DNA of 64,000 bases from Gemmatimonadota bacterium (GTDB taxonomy: Bacteria > Gemmatimonadota > Gemmatimonadetes > Longimicrobiales > Gaopeijiaceae). The notes under the pieces are model-generated. The model saw only the letters and a program-made list of their open reading frames with translations. It made no database searches and was not told where the DNA came from. Position 1 is the stretch's first letter. Each line of letters opens with the position of its first letter. Shown here piece by piece: positions 43,249 to 51,733 of this stretch. The translations under genes were made by a program, and so were the position numbers. Location: the NCBI GenBank assembly GCA_040882465.1, contig JBBEBG010000001.1:57075-121074 (forward strand), read 5' to 3'.

Positions 43249-43529
43249 CACTTGCGTGAGAACGGGGGTAAAATGTCCGCCGATCCAAAGGGACGGGGGA
43301 TGAAAGGCCTTAACTCGATCGATGCAGCAGGACCGGGACGTGCCAAGGAGTCCGAGAGTGCAGTCCGGGCTGGAGCCGAATAAGCCGCTTGGAGGGGGTG
43401 AGATGTGAGAGGGACGACGGGGCGAAAAGCCGAGTCGAATGCCGCCAGAACGTGCCCCGGACTCGGATCCAGGCCGGTAGCAGAGGCTGGCCTGGCCGGC
43501 CGCTGCCGGCGCGCACCGCTCCGACTACC
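43249..43529 (+). other. Unassigned, probably structured 281-nt leader of the third GT4 gene
   Basis: The stretch contains CCAAG (about 43343) pairing with CTTGG (about 43388) around internal GGCT/AGCC pairing, and AGTCCG repeated 13 nt apart. I compared it by eye with c-di-GMP, THF, TPP and fluoride riboswitch consensus and found no match. No sigma-54 site with a TTGC box was seen; TGGAGCCGAATAAGCC at about 43370 has the spacing only. Confidence 0.35.
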
Positions 43530-44726
43530 ATGAGGATCCTGTTACTGGCGCCGCACGAGTTTTACATCGATCGCGGCACTCCGATGGACACGGATCTCCT
43601 CCTGCGCGCTTTGGGCGCCGGCGATCACCAGATAGATTTAGTCGTGTACGGTGGCGGGCAACACAGGGATTACCCAGGGGTGACGATTCACCGGGCGAAG
43701 ACGCCACGGTGGCTCACGGGAATCCGCCCCGGGTTTTCCTACAAGAAGGTCCTGGCCGACTTCTGGCTCTTCGCGGCGGCGAGGCGACTCGTGCGCCGCA
43801 ACAGTTATGACATCGTGCACGCGGGCGAAGAGGCCGTCTTCATGGCTCTCTGGTTTCGCTTCCGGCATGGGATTCCATACATCTACGACATGGACTCTGC
43901 GATAGCTCACCAGCTCGTGGAGGCAAGCCCCTGGCTCAAGCCCCTCAGAAAAGTCTTCGATTGGATCGTCGGATTGGCGCTCCGCCGTGCGATTGCGGTG
44001 GCCCCCGTGTGTCAAGCGCTCGCCGAGCTCGCCGAGTCTAATGGAGCCAAGCAGGTGGTCATTCTCCACGATATCTCCCAGCTTCAGAATCCTGGACGCG
44101 CTCCGACGGGGGAACTACGGCAGAGTCGAGGGATCCAGGGCCCGCTCGTGATGTACGTGGGAAACTTTGAGCGATACCAGGGGATCGCACTTCTCCTTTC
44201 GGCCTTTTCTCGGGCGGTCGCAAACGGATCGGACGCCGCGCTCGTCCTCGCCGGCGGCATCCCCTCGCACATCGCGAAATACCGTGAGGCTGCGGAGGAC
44301 CTCGGGATCGGTGATCGCACCCACTTCGTTGGCCACTGGCCTGCCGATCGCCTCGACGAGATTCTCGCCGAGGCGGACGTACTTGTATCCCCGAGAACCA
44401 GCGGGATCAATACGCCGATGAAGGTCTTCCCATTCATGCACTCGGGAAAAGCGTTACTCGCGACGGACATCCGAACGCACAACCAGATCCTCACCCCGGA
44501 CATCGCGCGCCTCGCCCCGCCCGAACCGGAGGCTTTCGCCGGGGCCCTCCTCGAGCTCTGCAACGATCCCGCGCTGCGCGAGCGGATTGGACAAGCAGGA
44601 AGGGCCTTCGTTGAGCAAAACCACACTTTCGAGGCCCACGTCAGGAGAGTGGAGGCCCTCTACCGCTTCATAGCCGAGCGGGTCGGGCAGTCGCCACTTC
44701 ATTCGACCGGCGGTCCGATAACTTGA
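43530..44726 (+). CDS. GT4 glycosyltransferase
   Basis: This 398-residue GT-B enzyme starts at ATG 43530. The N-terminus ILLLAPHEFYIDRGTPMDTD has the RGTP loop. DIVHAGEEAVFMALWFRFRH and PYIYDMDSAIAH parallel the paralogue at 31532. The C-terminal half has VMYVGNFERYQGIALLLSA, SPRTSGINTPMKVFPFMHSG and ATDIRTHNQIL. It stands alone, preceded by an unusual leader and convergent with the asparagine synthase gene. A small GGGG/CCCC hairpin lies in the 28-bp gap. The last 20 residues are low complexity. Confidence 0.92.
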   Translation: MRILLLAPHEFYIDRGTPMDTDLLLRALGAGDHQIDLVVYGGGQHRDYPGVTIHRAKTPRWLTGIRPGFSYKKVLADFWLFAAARRLVRRNSYDIVHAGEEAVFMALWFRFRHGIPYIYDMDSAIAHQLVEASPWLKPLRKVFDWIVGLALRRAIAVAPVCQALAELAESNGAKQVVILHDISQLQNPGRAPTGELRQSRGIQGPLVMYVGNFERYQGIALLLSAFSRAVANGSDAALVLAGGIPSHIAKYREAAEDLGIGDRTHFVGHWPADRLDEILAEADVLVSPRTSGINTPMKVFPFMHSGKALLATDIRTHNQILTPDIARLAPPEPEAFAGALLELCNDPALRERIGQAGRAFVEQNHTFEAHVRRVEALYRFIAERVGQSPLHSTGGPIT

Positions 44727-44754
44727 CGCCGTCGCCGGGGGCGGCCCCTCGAGC

Positions 44755-46674
44755 TCAACCCGTGGACGTGCCCGTGAGGGTCCGCCCCGGGTTCTCTGCT
44801 GGTGGAGCGGCGAAGAGTCGGTGCCAGACGAGAAGATTCAGGATCGCCCAGAGCACGTGGCTGTGGTTCGCTCGCCGTTCCATGTGCTCCTGGAGGAGGA
44901 TCCGCACGAAGGCACGATCGAAGCACTCCCCGATCAGAGTCGAGGACGCGAAGGTGTCCTCCATGAACTCCCTGAGCTCTCCCCGGATCCAATTCTTGAT
45001 CGGGAGGGAGTACCCCTGCTTTCCCCGGCCCCGAATCTCGTCGGGAAGAATCCCCCTCATGGCGCTTCGAAAGATGCTCTTCGTCCTGAACCCCTCCAGC
45101 TTGAGGTCGCTCGGTATGGTGCAGCAAAGTTCCGCGAACTCGTGGTCGAGGAAGGGGACCCTCACTTCGAGGGCATGCGCCATGCTCAACTTGTCCGCCT
45201 TGACCAAGAGCGAGTCGGGCATCGTCATACAGGTGTCCACGTAGATCTCCGCGGCGACTTCGTCATCCACCTCCGCTCCTTCGAGGATCCTCCGGACCGG
45301 GGCGAAGGGCCTGTCCGTCACCTGGGCTTGTACCTCGCGGGTGAAGAGCGACTCCTGCACGCGGGGCGTAAGGAAGTATTGCCAACGCATGTGGCGCCCC
45401 TCCTCGGGAAGCAAGCTTCCTTCGATGAAGCGCTTGAGGAGGTTGATGGACCCCTTCTTCTGCGGGCGATCCGGGAGGAGGTCGACGGCCTTCGCGATCG
45501 CGCCTTCCCTCAGTACGCGCGGGAGCGTCTCGTAGATTCGGTTTAGCTTACTCGCGCGGAACCGGTCGTATCCGCAAAGCAACTCGTCCCCTCCTTCACC
45601 TGAGAGGCAGACGGTGACGTGCTCGCGGACTTTCTTGCACAGGAGGTAGAATGGGACGGCTGAGAGGTCGGTCATCGGCTCGTCCAGGTGATAACACGAG
45701 GCCTCGATGGTCTCGGGAGTCACCGGGTCGATCCGGATGACGTGATGCTGGGTCCCGAAATATTTCGCGACAAAGTCCGCATACTCGAGCTCGCTGTACG
45801 ATCCGTCTTCATAATACAGGGAGAAAGTGTCGATCGGCACATCGGAGAGCCGACTCATCATCGCAACGATGGCGCTCGAGTCGAGCCCTCCGGAGAGAAA
45901 GACCCCGAGGGGCACATCGGAGACGAGCTGGCGCTCCACCGCGCGCTGCAGCGCCTCCCGAAGGAGCCGCTCATGCTCCCCGCGGTCGCGCGGGACCGCG
46001 CGGACGCGTAGGCGCCAGTAACGCTCAACCCTCGGCTCTTCTCCCGGAGCCCACGTGAGCGAATGGCCTGGCGCAAGGCGGCGCACCTGGCTGAAGATCG
46101 TTTCGGGTGAAGGGACGAATTCGTACCCCATGTACTTGTGGAGCGCGGCGAGGTCGAGCGAACGATCCACTTCGGGGCATTGGAGCAGCCCCTTGAGCTC
46201 CGACGCAAAAATGATGCGGCTCTCGGGCCCGGGAAGGACTGCGTAATACAGCGGCTTCACGCCGATCTGGTCCCGCGCCAAAAAGAGCTTCCGGCGCCTT
46301 ACGTCCCAAACCGCGAACGCGAACATCCCGTTGAAGCGCTCGACGCAGCTCGGGCCCCAGGCGGACCACCCGTGCACGATTACTTCGGTATCGGCATCGC
46401 TCTGGAAGTCGTACCCGAGCCCCCGCAGCTCCCGGCGGAGTTCCGCGAAGTTGTAGATCTCTCCGTTGTAAACGACCCAGACGGACCGGTCGGCATTCGT
46501 CATCGGCTGGCGTCCGCGCTCGCTCAGGTCGAGGACGCTGAGGCGACGGTGACCCAAAGACACCGTCTCGTCCGCGAAGACCCCATCCTGATCCGGACCT
46601 CGGTGCGCCTGGACCCGGGCCATTCTCTCGACTAACCGAGGGTCGTGCCAGGTGATGCCCGCGATTCCGCACAT
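44755..46674 (-). CDS. asnB: Glutamine-hydrolysing asparagine synthase (AsnB-like)
   Basis: The 639-residue protein has an N-terminal Cys2 glutaminase (MCGIAGI, RGPDQDG, VVYNGEIYN) and an ATP-pyrophosphatase synthetase domain with PPi loop SGGLDSS (261-267) and LSGEGGDELLCGYDRFR. Length and motif order are standard. In EPS clusters AsnB paralogues may amidate sugar uronic acids or another acceptor rather than aspartate, so the gene name is used by family only. It is the last gene of the operon starting at 51733 and lies 3 bp after the flippase stop. The last 25 residues are low complexity. Confidence 0.92.
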   Translation of the reverse strand: MCGIAGITWHDPRLVERMARVQAHRGPDQDGVFADETVSLGHRRLSVLDLSERGRQPMTNADRSVWVVYNGEIYNFAELRRELRGLGYDFQSDADTEVIVHGWSAWGPSCVERFNGMFAFAVWDVRRRKLFLARDQIGVKPLYYAVLPGPESRIIFASELKGLLQCPEVDRSLDLAALHKYMGYEFVPSPETIFSQVRRLAPGHSLTWAPGEEPRVERYWRLRVRAVPRDRGEHERLLREALQRAVERQLVSDVPLGVFLSGGLDSSAIVAMMSRLSDVPIDTFSLYYEDGSYSELEYADFVAKYFGTQHHVIRIDPVTPETIEASCYHLDEPMTDLSAVPFYLLCKKVREHVTVCLSGEGGDELLCGYDRFRASKLNRIYETLPRVLREGAIAKAVDLLPDRPQKKGSINLLKRFIEGSLLPEEGRHMRWQYFLTPRVQESLFTREVQAQVTDRPFAPVRRILEGAEVDDEVAAEIYVDTCMTMPDSLLVKADKLSMAHALEVRVPFLDHEFAELCCTIPSDLKLEGFRTKSIFRSAMRGILPDEIRGRGKQGYSLPIKNWIRGELREFMEDTFASSTLIGECFDRAFVRILLQEHMERRANHSHVLWAILNLLVWHRLFAAPPAENPGRTLTGTSTG

Positions 46675-46677
46675 GGG

Positions 46678-48114
46678 TCAGTTAGGCCCTCCGGTGGTCC
46701 CGGCGGGCTCCCCGACCAGCCCCCGCCATAGCTCCCCGAGCTCGGAAGGCCGAACGAAGCCCACCCCGGCGAGCCCGGCCGCGGCCGCGGCCATGGCGAC
46801 GAGGGCGGCGAACGGGCCCTCGAGTCCCGTCAGGCCGAGCGCGAGCGCGGCGACGCCCGCGGCCACGCACACGCCGAGCACGCGTTTCGCGAGTGTCACC
46901 CTGAGTCGCGGTTCGCCCAGACCCCACAGATAGAGGAGGAGAAGAAATCCCTCCGCGGCCACGACCGTTCCCGCCGCGCCCGCGGCGCCGAAGGAGGGAA
47001 TCAATAGGAGGTGCCCGATCCCCGCCCCCGCAGTCGCCACCGCGAGCGCCCCCGTCCTCCAGGCATGCCGATCCCGCGTCGTGAGGACGGTCTGAAAGGC
47101 CACGAGGATGAACTTGAGGGCAAAGCTCACGCTCAAGATGCGCAGGACCACGGTCGCGCCGGCGTATTCCGGCCCGAACACGACCCCGATTAACCACTCC
47201 GCGCTCGGGTAACAGGCGACGGCGAGGAGGAGCCCCGCCGCAGCGCTCAGTCGCACGAAACCGTCCGCGGAGCGCCGGTAGATCTCGTCGTTCCCATGGC
47301 TTTGTTGGAAGAGTTGAGGCGACACGACGCGAGCCCCGAGAATCGGCACTTTCGCGGCCAGGTCGAGGAGCTTATAGGCGGCAGCGTAGACCCCGACCTG
47401 CGGCATCGTGGCAAGAACCGACAAGAGGATGAGATCAATCCGGTAGAAGATCTGCCCGAGGAGGCCAGTCAATCCGTAAAGATAGCTCTTCCGCAGGATG
47501 GCCGGGGCTCCCGCAAGTCGCACCTTGGGGCGCTCGGCGCGCCAGGTCAGCAGGCCCCAAAATCCGGTCACGAAGATTCCGCCGACGACGTATCCGACCC
47601 CCACTCCGAAAAGCCCGGAGCCGAGCCCGATGGCGGCGAGCACACACCCCGCAATAGCCACGGGGGTCCCGCCCTGGAAGAACCCGTTGACCACCATGCG
47701 CTCCCTCGCGGCATACACGGCCGAGAGAGAGTCCTGCATGGCGAGAGCGAGGAAGTAGAAAAAGAAGATCAGGTAAAACGAGACCGCCCGGTCGTCGTAT
47801 CCGAAGGCTGCGAGACCCCACGCCGCGAGCGGATAGAGGACCGCGAAACCGAGGAGCTTCAACACCACGGTCGTACCCAGGAGCTCTGGAATGCTCTTGG
47901 AGTCCCGAGACCCCGACTCGATGAGCTGCCAGCTCATCCCGAGATCCACGACGAAGAGGCTGGTCAGCCCGAGCGCGTAAACGGACGAAAAGACGCCGTA
48001 TTCCTCGCTCCCGAACTCGCGGGCGACGATGACCTCGATCGTGATGAAGGCTACCTGGGCAACGACACCGCCCACGGCGAGGGCGACGGCGTTCGAGGCC
48101 ATCCGTCTCAGCAT
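46678..48114 (-). CDS. Polysaccharide flippase (Wzx/MOP superfamily), copy 2
   Basis: The 478-residue protein has about 12 to 14 helices, beginning AVALAVGGVVAQVAFITIEV, with the short REFGSEEYGVFS loop typical of MOP transporters. It differs clearly from copy 1 at 29009 in loop sequences. It would translocate a lipid-linked glycan. It is the fifth gene of the operon epimerase, FkbH, ACP, acyltransferase, flippase, asparagine synthase, 13 bp after the acyltransferase stop. Two flippases and no recognised Wzy-type polymerase in the window is an open point. Confidence 0.9.
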   Translation of the reverse strand: MLRRMASNAVALAVGGVVAQVAFITIEVIVAREFGSEEYGVFSSVYALGLTSLFVVDLGMSWQLIESGSRDSKSIPELLGTTVVLKLLGFAVLYPLAAWGLAAFGYDDRAVSFYLIFFFYFLALAMQDSLSAVYAARERMVVNGFFQGGTPVAIAGCVLAAIGLGSGLFGVGVGYVVGGIFVTGFWGLLTWRAERPKVRLAGAPAILRKSYLYGLTGLLGQIFYRIDLILLSVLATMPQVGVYAAAYKLLDLAAKVPILGARVVSPQLFQQSHGNDEIYRRSADGFVRLSAAAGLLLAVACYPSAEWLIGVVFGPEYAGATVVLRILSVSFALKFILVAFQTVLTTRDRHAWRTGALAVATAGAGIGHLLLIPSFGAAGAAGTVVAAEGFLLLLYLWGLGEPRLRVTLAKRVLGVCVAAGVAALALGLTGLEGPFAALVAMAAAAAGLAGVGFVRPSELGELWRGLVGEPAGTTGGPN

Positions 48115-48127
48115 CGTGCCCCCGCGC

Positions 48128-48655
48128 TTATCGGCGGACGAAGATGATCCGGGCCGGATTACCCTGGACGATCGCGTTGTCGGGGACCTTTCCGGACACC
48201 ACCGAGTTCGCGCTGACGATGACCCCCTTCCCGACCTCCGCCCCGTCGAGGATCACGACATTGGACCCGATCCAGACGTTGGACCCGATTCGGATTCCCT
48301 TGGACGGTTGCCCCTGCAGCCGCATCGGCACTTGGATGTCCGAGTAACCGTAGTTGCTCGCAGTGATGGAACAGCCCGGTCCGATCAAGCAGTCATCTCC
48401 GATCTCGAGACCCGAGATTCCTGCAGAGATGAAGCAATTCGTAGCCACATGAACGTCGCGCCCAATAGAAATTGGTCCATCGCTCGCCTTCACCTTGGAG
48501 AACGAGCCGATCCGGGTTCCCCGCCCCATTCTGAGATTCCCGGTCAGGTCCACTTCGGCTTTGGCGCTCACGAGTGCGCGATCCCTCAGGTAATAGTAGA
48601 GGGTTAGGACCGGCCCGAAGACCAGGAACCGTCGGATGAAAGTCCCAGCCTTCAT
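48128..48655 (-). CDS. Hexapeptide-repeat (left-handed beta-helix) acyltransferase
   Basis: The 175-residue protein starts at ATG 48655, sharing one base with the ACP stop. Repeats of the [IVL]-G-x4 type run through the middle and end (ISIGRDVHVATNCFIS, IGDDCLIGPGCSIT, IRIGSNVWIGSNVVIL), with the common C-terminal GNPARII. A short N-terminal hydrophobic stretch (RFLVFGPVLTLYYYL) may anchor it. The family transfers acetyl or other acyl groups from CoA or ACP. The gene next to it encodes an ACP and a FkbH protein, so the donor could be glyceryl-ACP rather than acetyl-CoA (inference). Confidence 0.88.
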   Translation of the reverse strand: MKAGTFIRRFLVFGPVLTLYYYLRDRALVSAKAEVDLTGNLRMGRGTRIGSFSKVKASDGPISIGRDVHVATNCFISAGISGLEIGDDCLIGPGCSITASNYGYSDIQVPMRLQGQPSKGIRIGSNVWIGSNVVILDGAEVGKGVIVSANSVVSGKVPDNAIVQGNPARIIFVRR

Positions 48656-48879
48656 CACCGGCGCCCGGCAACGATCCGCGCGAGCGCGGCAAAGCTGTCC
48701 ACCCCCTGGATCTCGTCCATGCTGAGCCGGAGGCCGAAGGTCTCCTCGACTGCCGACATGATCTTGAGGTGGCTCAGCGAATCCCAACGGTCGCCGAGCC
48801 CCGGTCCGAGATCGTCCCGCACCTCGGACGGATCAAGGTCAAGGATGTCTGCGACGATCGAGCGCAACTCGGGGTTCAC
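48655..48879 (-). CDS. Acyl carrier protein
   Basis: This 74-residue ACP starts at GTG 48879, overlapping the FkbH stop by 4 nt. The phosphopantetheine attachment site is Ser34 in GDRWDSLSHLKI, with acidic residues before and after. The helix pattern EVRDDLGPGLGDRWDSL and SMDEIQGVDSFAAL is typical. Placed between FkbH and an acyltransferase, it probably carries a glyceryl or other small hydroxyacyl group rather than fatty acids. Too short for most automatic calls but clear by motif. Confidence 0.92.
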   Translation of the reverse strand: MNPELRSIVADILDLDPSEVRDDLGPGLGDRWDSLSHLKIMSAVEETFGLRLSMDEIQGVDSFAALARIVAGRR

Positions 48880-50732
48880 ATCACCTCGTCGTGGATTCGG
48901 ATGTGGGGGCAGGGGATCTCGGTGGCGCTCGAGGTTTCGAGCGCATACCGACGGATCCCGTCGTCTTCTTCGGACACGAGCGTGAAGCCCTGGTCCGCAA
49001 GGAAGCTCACCGCCGGGGCGTTTCGGGCGGTCGGAACGAAGGTCGCCGTGATGCGGTCCACGCGGGGTCCGTAACGTCCTTTCAGACGGTTCATCAGGGC
49101 GGTCTCGGCGCCCCTTCCCAAAGCTCGGCAGCTCATCAGAAAGTTCTCGAGGTCGGCGGCCGCACCCTCGCGGCGAACGAGATGCATGGCGATCACTCCC
49201 ATGTCTCCGAAGCGATCCTTCAGCCGCGCGATGGTCAGGTCGTAGTTCCCGTCCTCGACGAATCGTTCGAGCTCGGCCGGCGTGTATCGGCGTGTCGTGA
49301 GATTGAACTGGTTCGTTTTGGTGACGAGCTGGTGCACGCGGGCGAGATCGTCGCCGGTGGCGGGACGGACGAAGATCTCGGTCTCCAGTGCCGCGAGGAA
49401 CACCCCCATGTCCGTGGCGCCGCGTTCGAAGCTGAGCCTCCGGCTCTGCTGGACGTACTGCGCCGTCTTGGCCCGGTCGTCCGTGGTGATGTCGAGACGG
49501 TCGAAGAGCGCCGACTTGCGGAGGGCCATCGCGTATCCGGCCGGGTCCGCCGGGAGCTCGATGACGGCAACCTCCGGGAGGGCTCCACGGACCATAGTAC
49601 GTTCCGCGGGATTGTCGTCGACGAATGCCAGGGCGTCCGTCCCGATGTTGAGCTCCGCGGCGAGCGCGACGAGATTCGCCGGCTTCTGATTCCAGTTGAT
49701 CCGCTCGGCAACGAAATCCTCGCGCCGGAGGGGCATCTCCGGGTGGGCGGCGAAGGCGGCGTCCACGTCCGCGACGTTGTTTTTGCTGCAGAGGGCGAGC
49801 ATGACCCCCCTTCCCTGGAGCCCCTTGAGCGCTCGCTGGAAGTCGGCGAAGGCCTCTCCCGCCGCCGAGCTCGGTCCGATCTGGAGCCCATGCGGGCCAT
49901 CTTCTCCGACGATTCCCCCCCACAATGTGTTGTCGAGATCCACGACCAGGCACTTCCGCGCCGCGCCGCGGAGCGCCCCCTCGTATCGGAGGATCTCCTC
50001 GGCCACGCGGCCGGTGAATCCTTCCCGCCAGGGAACCTTTGCGACGTGGTAGAGACGGTCGTCGAGGGCACGCTCGGATCCGTACGCGGCGACCAACCGG
50101 TCCAAGTCGAGGATTCGCACCCGCCGCTCCGTTCGGTATCTCCGTTGGAGCTCGAGGTTGATCTCGAGGTAAAATTCTCCCTCGCCGAGCTCCTGCCCCG
50201 AATCCGCCGGGCCGAAGGCGGCCTCGAGCGGACGCGGAAAGTTCGCGACAAGGAGGAGCGCCTGGGTGGCCCCGAGGGCCGCACGAACCCAGTCGTCCAC
50301 CTGTCCGAGGATCTTCTCCCGCTCGGAGGTCCGCCGCGTCAGGTCGAGCGAGGCGAACGCACCATGCACCTCTGGAGAGAGCGCTCGCATCGTAAGGCTT
50401 AGGAATACGAGCCCCGGCTGAAACTGGCCGAAACCGGACCCTTCGTCCAGGACGGCCTGGATATACTGACCAAACGGCCCAGTCCAGGCGCTCGCGTTCA
50501 CTCCGCGAATCGCGGCGTGCACGGGAATTCGCACCGCGAGAGGCTCTAGCGTGTGGTTACCTAGAACGGCCACCCGTGTGGGCGCCCCACCCATCGGATG
50601 GCGCCGTAGGGCCCGCGATACCAGCTCCACGTCGCGCGAGGTGAGCGCCGTGGCGTCGAGGCTTCCTACGAGGGCGTGGAGCGAAACCGCGCTTTCAGCT
50701 GCCCGGATCTCCGACAGCGCTTCGGGTCTCAC
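48876..50732 (-). CDS. FkbH-type HAD phosphatase with SGNH-like and GNAT-like domains
   Basis: About 618 residues from GTG 50732, overlapping the epimerase stop by 4 nt. The N-terminal 240 residues resemble the alpha/beta region of FkbH proteins. The HAD core begins CLVVDLDNTLWGGIVGEDG (catalytic DxD at about 264-266), with CSKNNVADV and FVDDNPAERTMV as later motifs. The C-terminal 150 residues look GNAT-like (VRPATGDDLARVHQLVTKTN, SCRALGRGAETALM). By family, FkbH dephosphorylates 1,3-bisphosphoglycerate and loads glycerate on an ACP. The ACP gene follows directly, which strongly supports this role. Confidence 0.92.
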   Translation of the reverse strand: MRPEALSEIRAAESAVSLHALVGSLDATALTSRDVELVSRALRRHPMGGAPTRVAVLGNHTLEPLAVRIPVHAAIRGVNASAWTGPFGQYIQAVLDEGSGFGQFQPGLVFLSLTMRALSPEVHGAFASLDLTRRTSEREKILGQVDDWVRAALGATQALLLVANFPRPLEAAFGPADSGQELGEGEFYLEINLELQRRYRTERRVRILDLDRLVAAYGSERALDDRLYHVAKVPWREGFTGRVAEEILRYEGALRGAARKCLVVDLDNTLWGGIVGEDGPHGLQIGPSSAAGEAFADFQRALKGLQGRGVMLALCSKNNVADVDAAFAAHPEMPLRREDFVAERINWNQKPANLVALAAELNIGTDALAFVDDNPAERTMVRGALPEVAVIELPADPAGYAMALRKSALFDRLDITTDDRAKTAQYVQQSRRLSFERGATDMGVFLAALETEIFVRPATGDDLARVHQLVTKTNQFNLTTRRYTPAELERFVEDGNYDLTIARLKDRFGDMGVIAMHLVRREGAAADLENFLMSCRALGRGAETALMNRLKGRYGPRVDRITATFVPTARNAPAVSFLADQGFTLVSEEDDGIRRYALETSSATEIPCPHIRIHDEVM

Positions 50733-51733
50733 GCCCGGACCTGCTCCGCGGGAATGTACCCATGGGTGCGGTACCACTTCCCGGTCTCGCGGAGCCCCTC
50801 ATCAATGCCGACTCGGGGCTCGTACCCCAGGTCGCGCCGCGCGCGATCGATGCGGAAGGCGCGAACCTGGCGGAACCAATCCACGCGCCGCGGAAAAATC
50901 GGGGGCTCGATTCCGAAGGGCTTGCAGATTTTTTCGCAGAGATGGCCGAGGACGATCAGCGGGAGAATGGGAAATCTGGGGACGCGGACCGCGACCCCGA
51001 TCGAGTGGCCCACCCGCTTCACGAGCTCATCAATCGGGAAGTACTCGGCATCCGCGATGATGTACGCCTTCCCGGCTCCCGCCCCCGGCGCCATTGCCAA
51101 AACAAAGGCGTCTACCAGGTTGTCGATGTAAACGGGGTGGTAGTAAGTCGTCCCGGACCCGAACATCGGAAAGAAGCCCTTCGCGGCCCGCTTGTAGATC
51201 ATGACGAAACGGCCGGGGTCGCCCGGGCCGTAAATCGCGGTCGGACGCAGGATCGTGAATTCGATCCCTCCGACCGCGAGGCGGCGCACCTCGAGCTCGC
51301 CCTCGTATTTCGTCTTCTGGTAGAAGTCGGCGGGCGCGATGGGGGAGTTCTCGTCCCCCGGAGGAGACTCTATGTGCCCATGCACCCCCTGCGTGCTGCA
51401 ATATACGAGCTTCCGGGCTCCCGCGGCGATCGCCTCTTCGACGACGACCTGCGTCCCGAAGACGTTGACCTCGCGGTAGAGGGCGTCGGGAACACCGACC
51501 TCGCGAAACGCCGCGGCGAGATGGTGGACGACTTCCGCGCCCCGAACGCAGTCGCGGACCATGTCTCGATCCGCCACGGTTCCGTACACGACTCTCGCGC
51601 CGGCCGCCCTCAGCTCCGCGTCCATCAGCCCTGGCTGCTTGTCGAGAACTGTGACCTCATGCCCGTCAGCCAACAACCTTCGGACCAGGGCAGCACCCGT
51701 GAACCCCGTCCCCCCCGTCACGCAGACCTTCAT
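50729..51733 (-). CDS. NAD-dependent epimerase/dehydratase (extended SDR)
   Basis: The 334-residue protein starts at ATG 51733. VCVTGGTGFTGAALVRRLL is the NAD site, VVHHLAAAFREVG follows, and STQGVHG plus the catalytic YQKTKYEGE (Y-x-x-x-K) are present. PTAIYGPGDPGRF and YHPVYIDNLVDAFVLA complete the family pattern. It is closer to 3-beta-hydroxysteroid or dihydroflavonol-type SDRs than to GalE, so the substrate need not be a nucleotide sugar. It is the first gene of the operon ending at 44755, with a sigma-54-like site 67 bp upstream. Confidence 0.87.
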   Translation of the reverse strand: MKVCVTGGTGFTGAALVRRLLADGHEVTVLDKQPGLMDAELRAAGARVVYGTVADRDMVRDCVRGAEVVHHLAAAFREVGVPDALYREVNVFGTQVVVEEAIAAGARKLVYCSTQGVHGHIESPPGDENSPIAPADFYQKTKYEGELEVRRLAVGGIEFTILRPTAIYGPGDPGRFVMIYKRAAKGFFPMFGSGTTYYHPVYIDNLVDAFVLAMAPGAGAGKAYIIADAEYFPIDELVKRVGHSIGVAVRVPRFPILPLIVLGHLCEKICKPFGIEPPIFPRRVDWFRQVRAFRIDRARRDLGYEPRVGIDEGLRETGKWYRTHGYIPAEQVRA

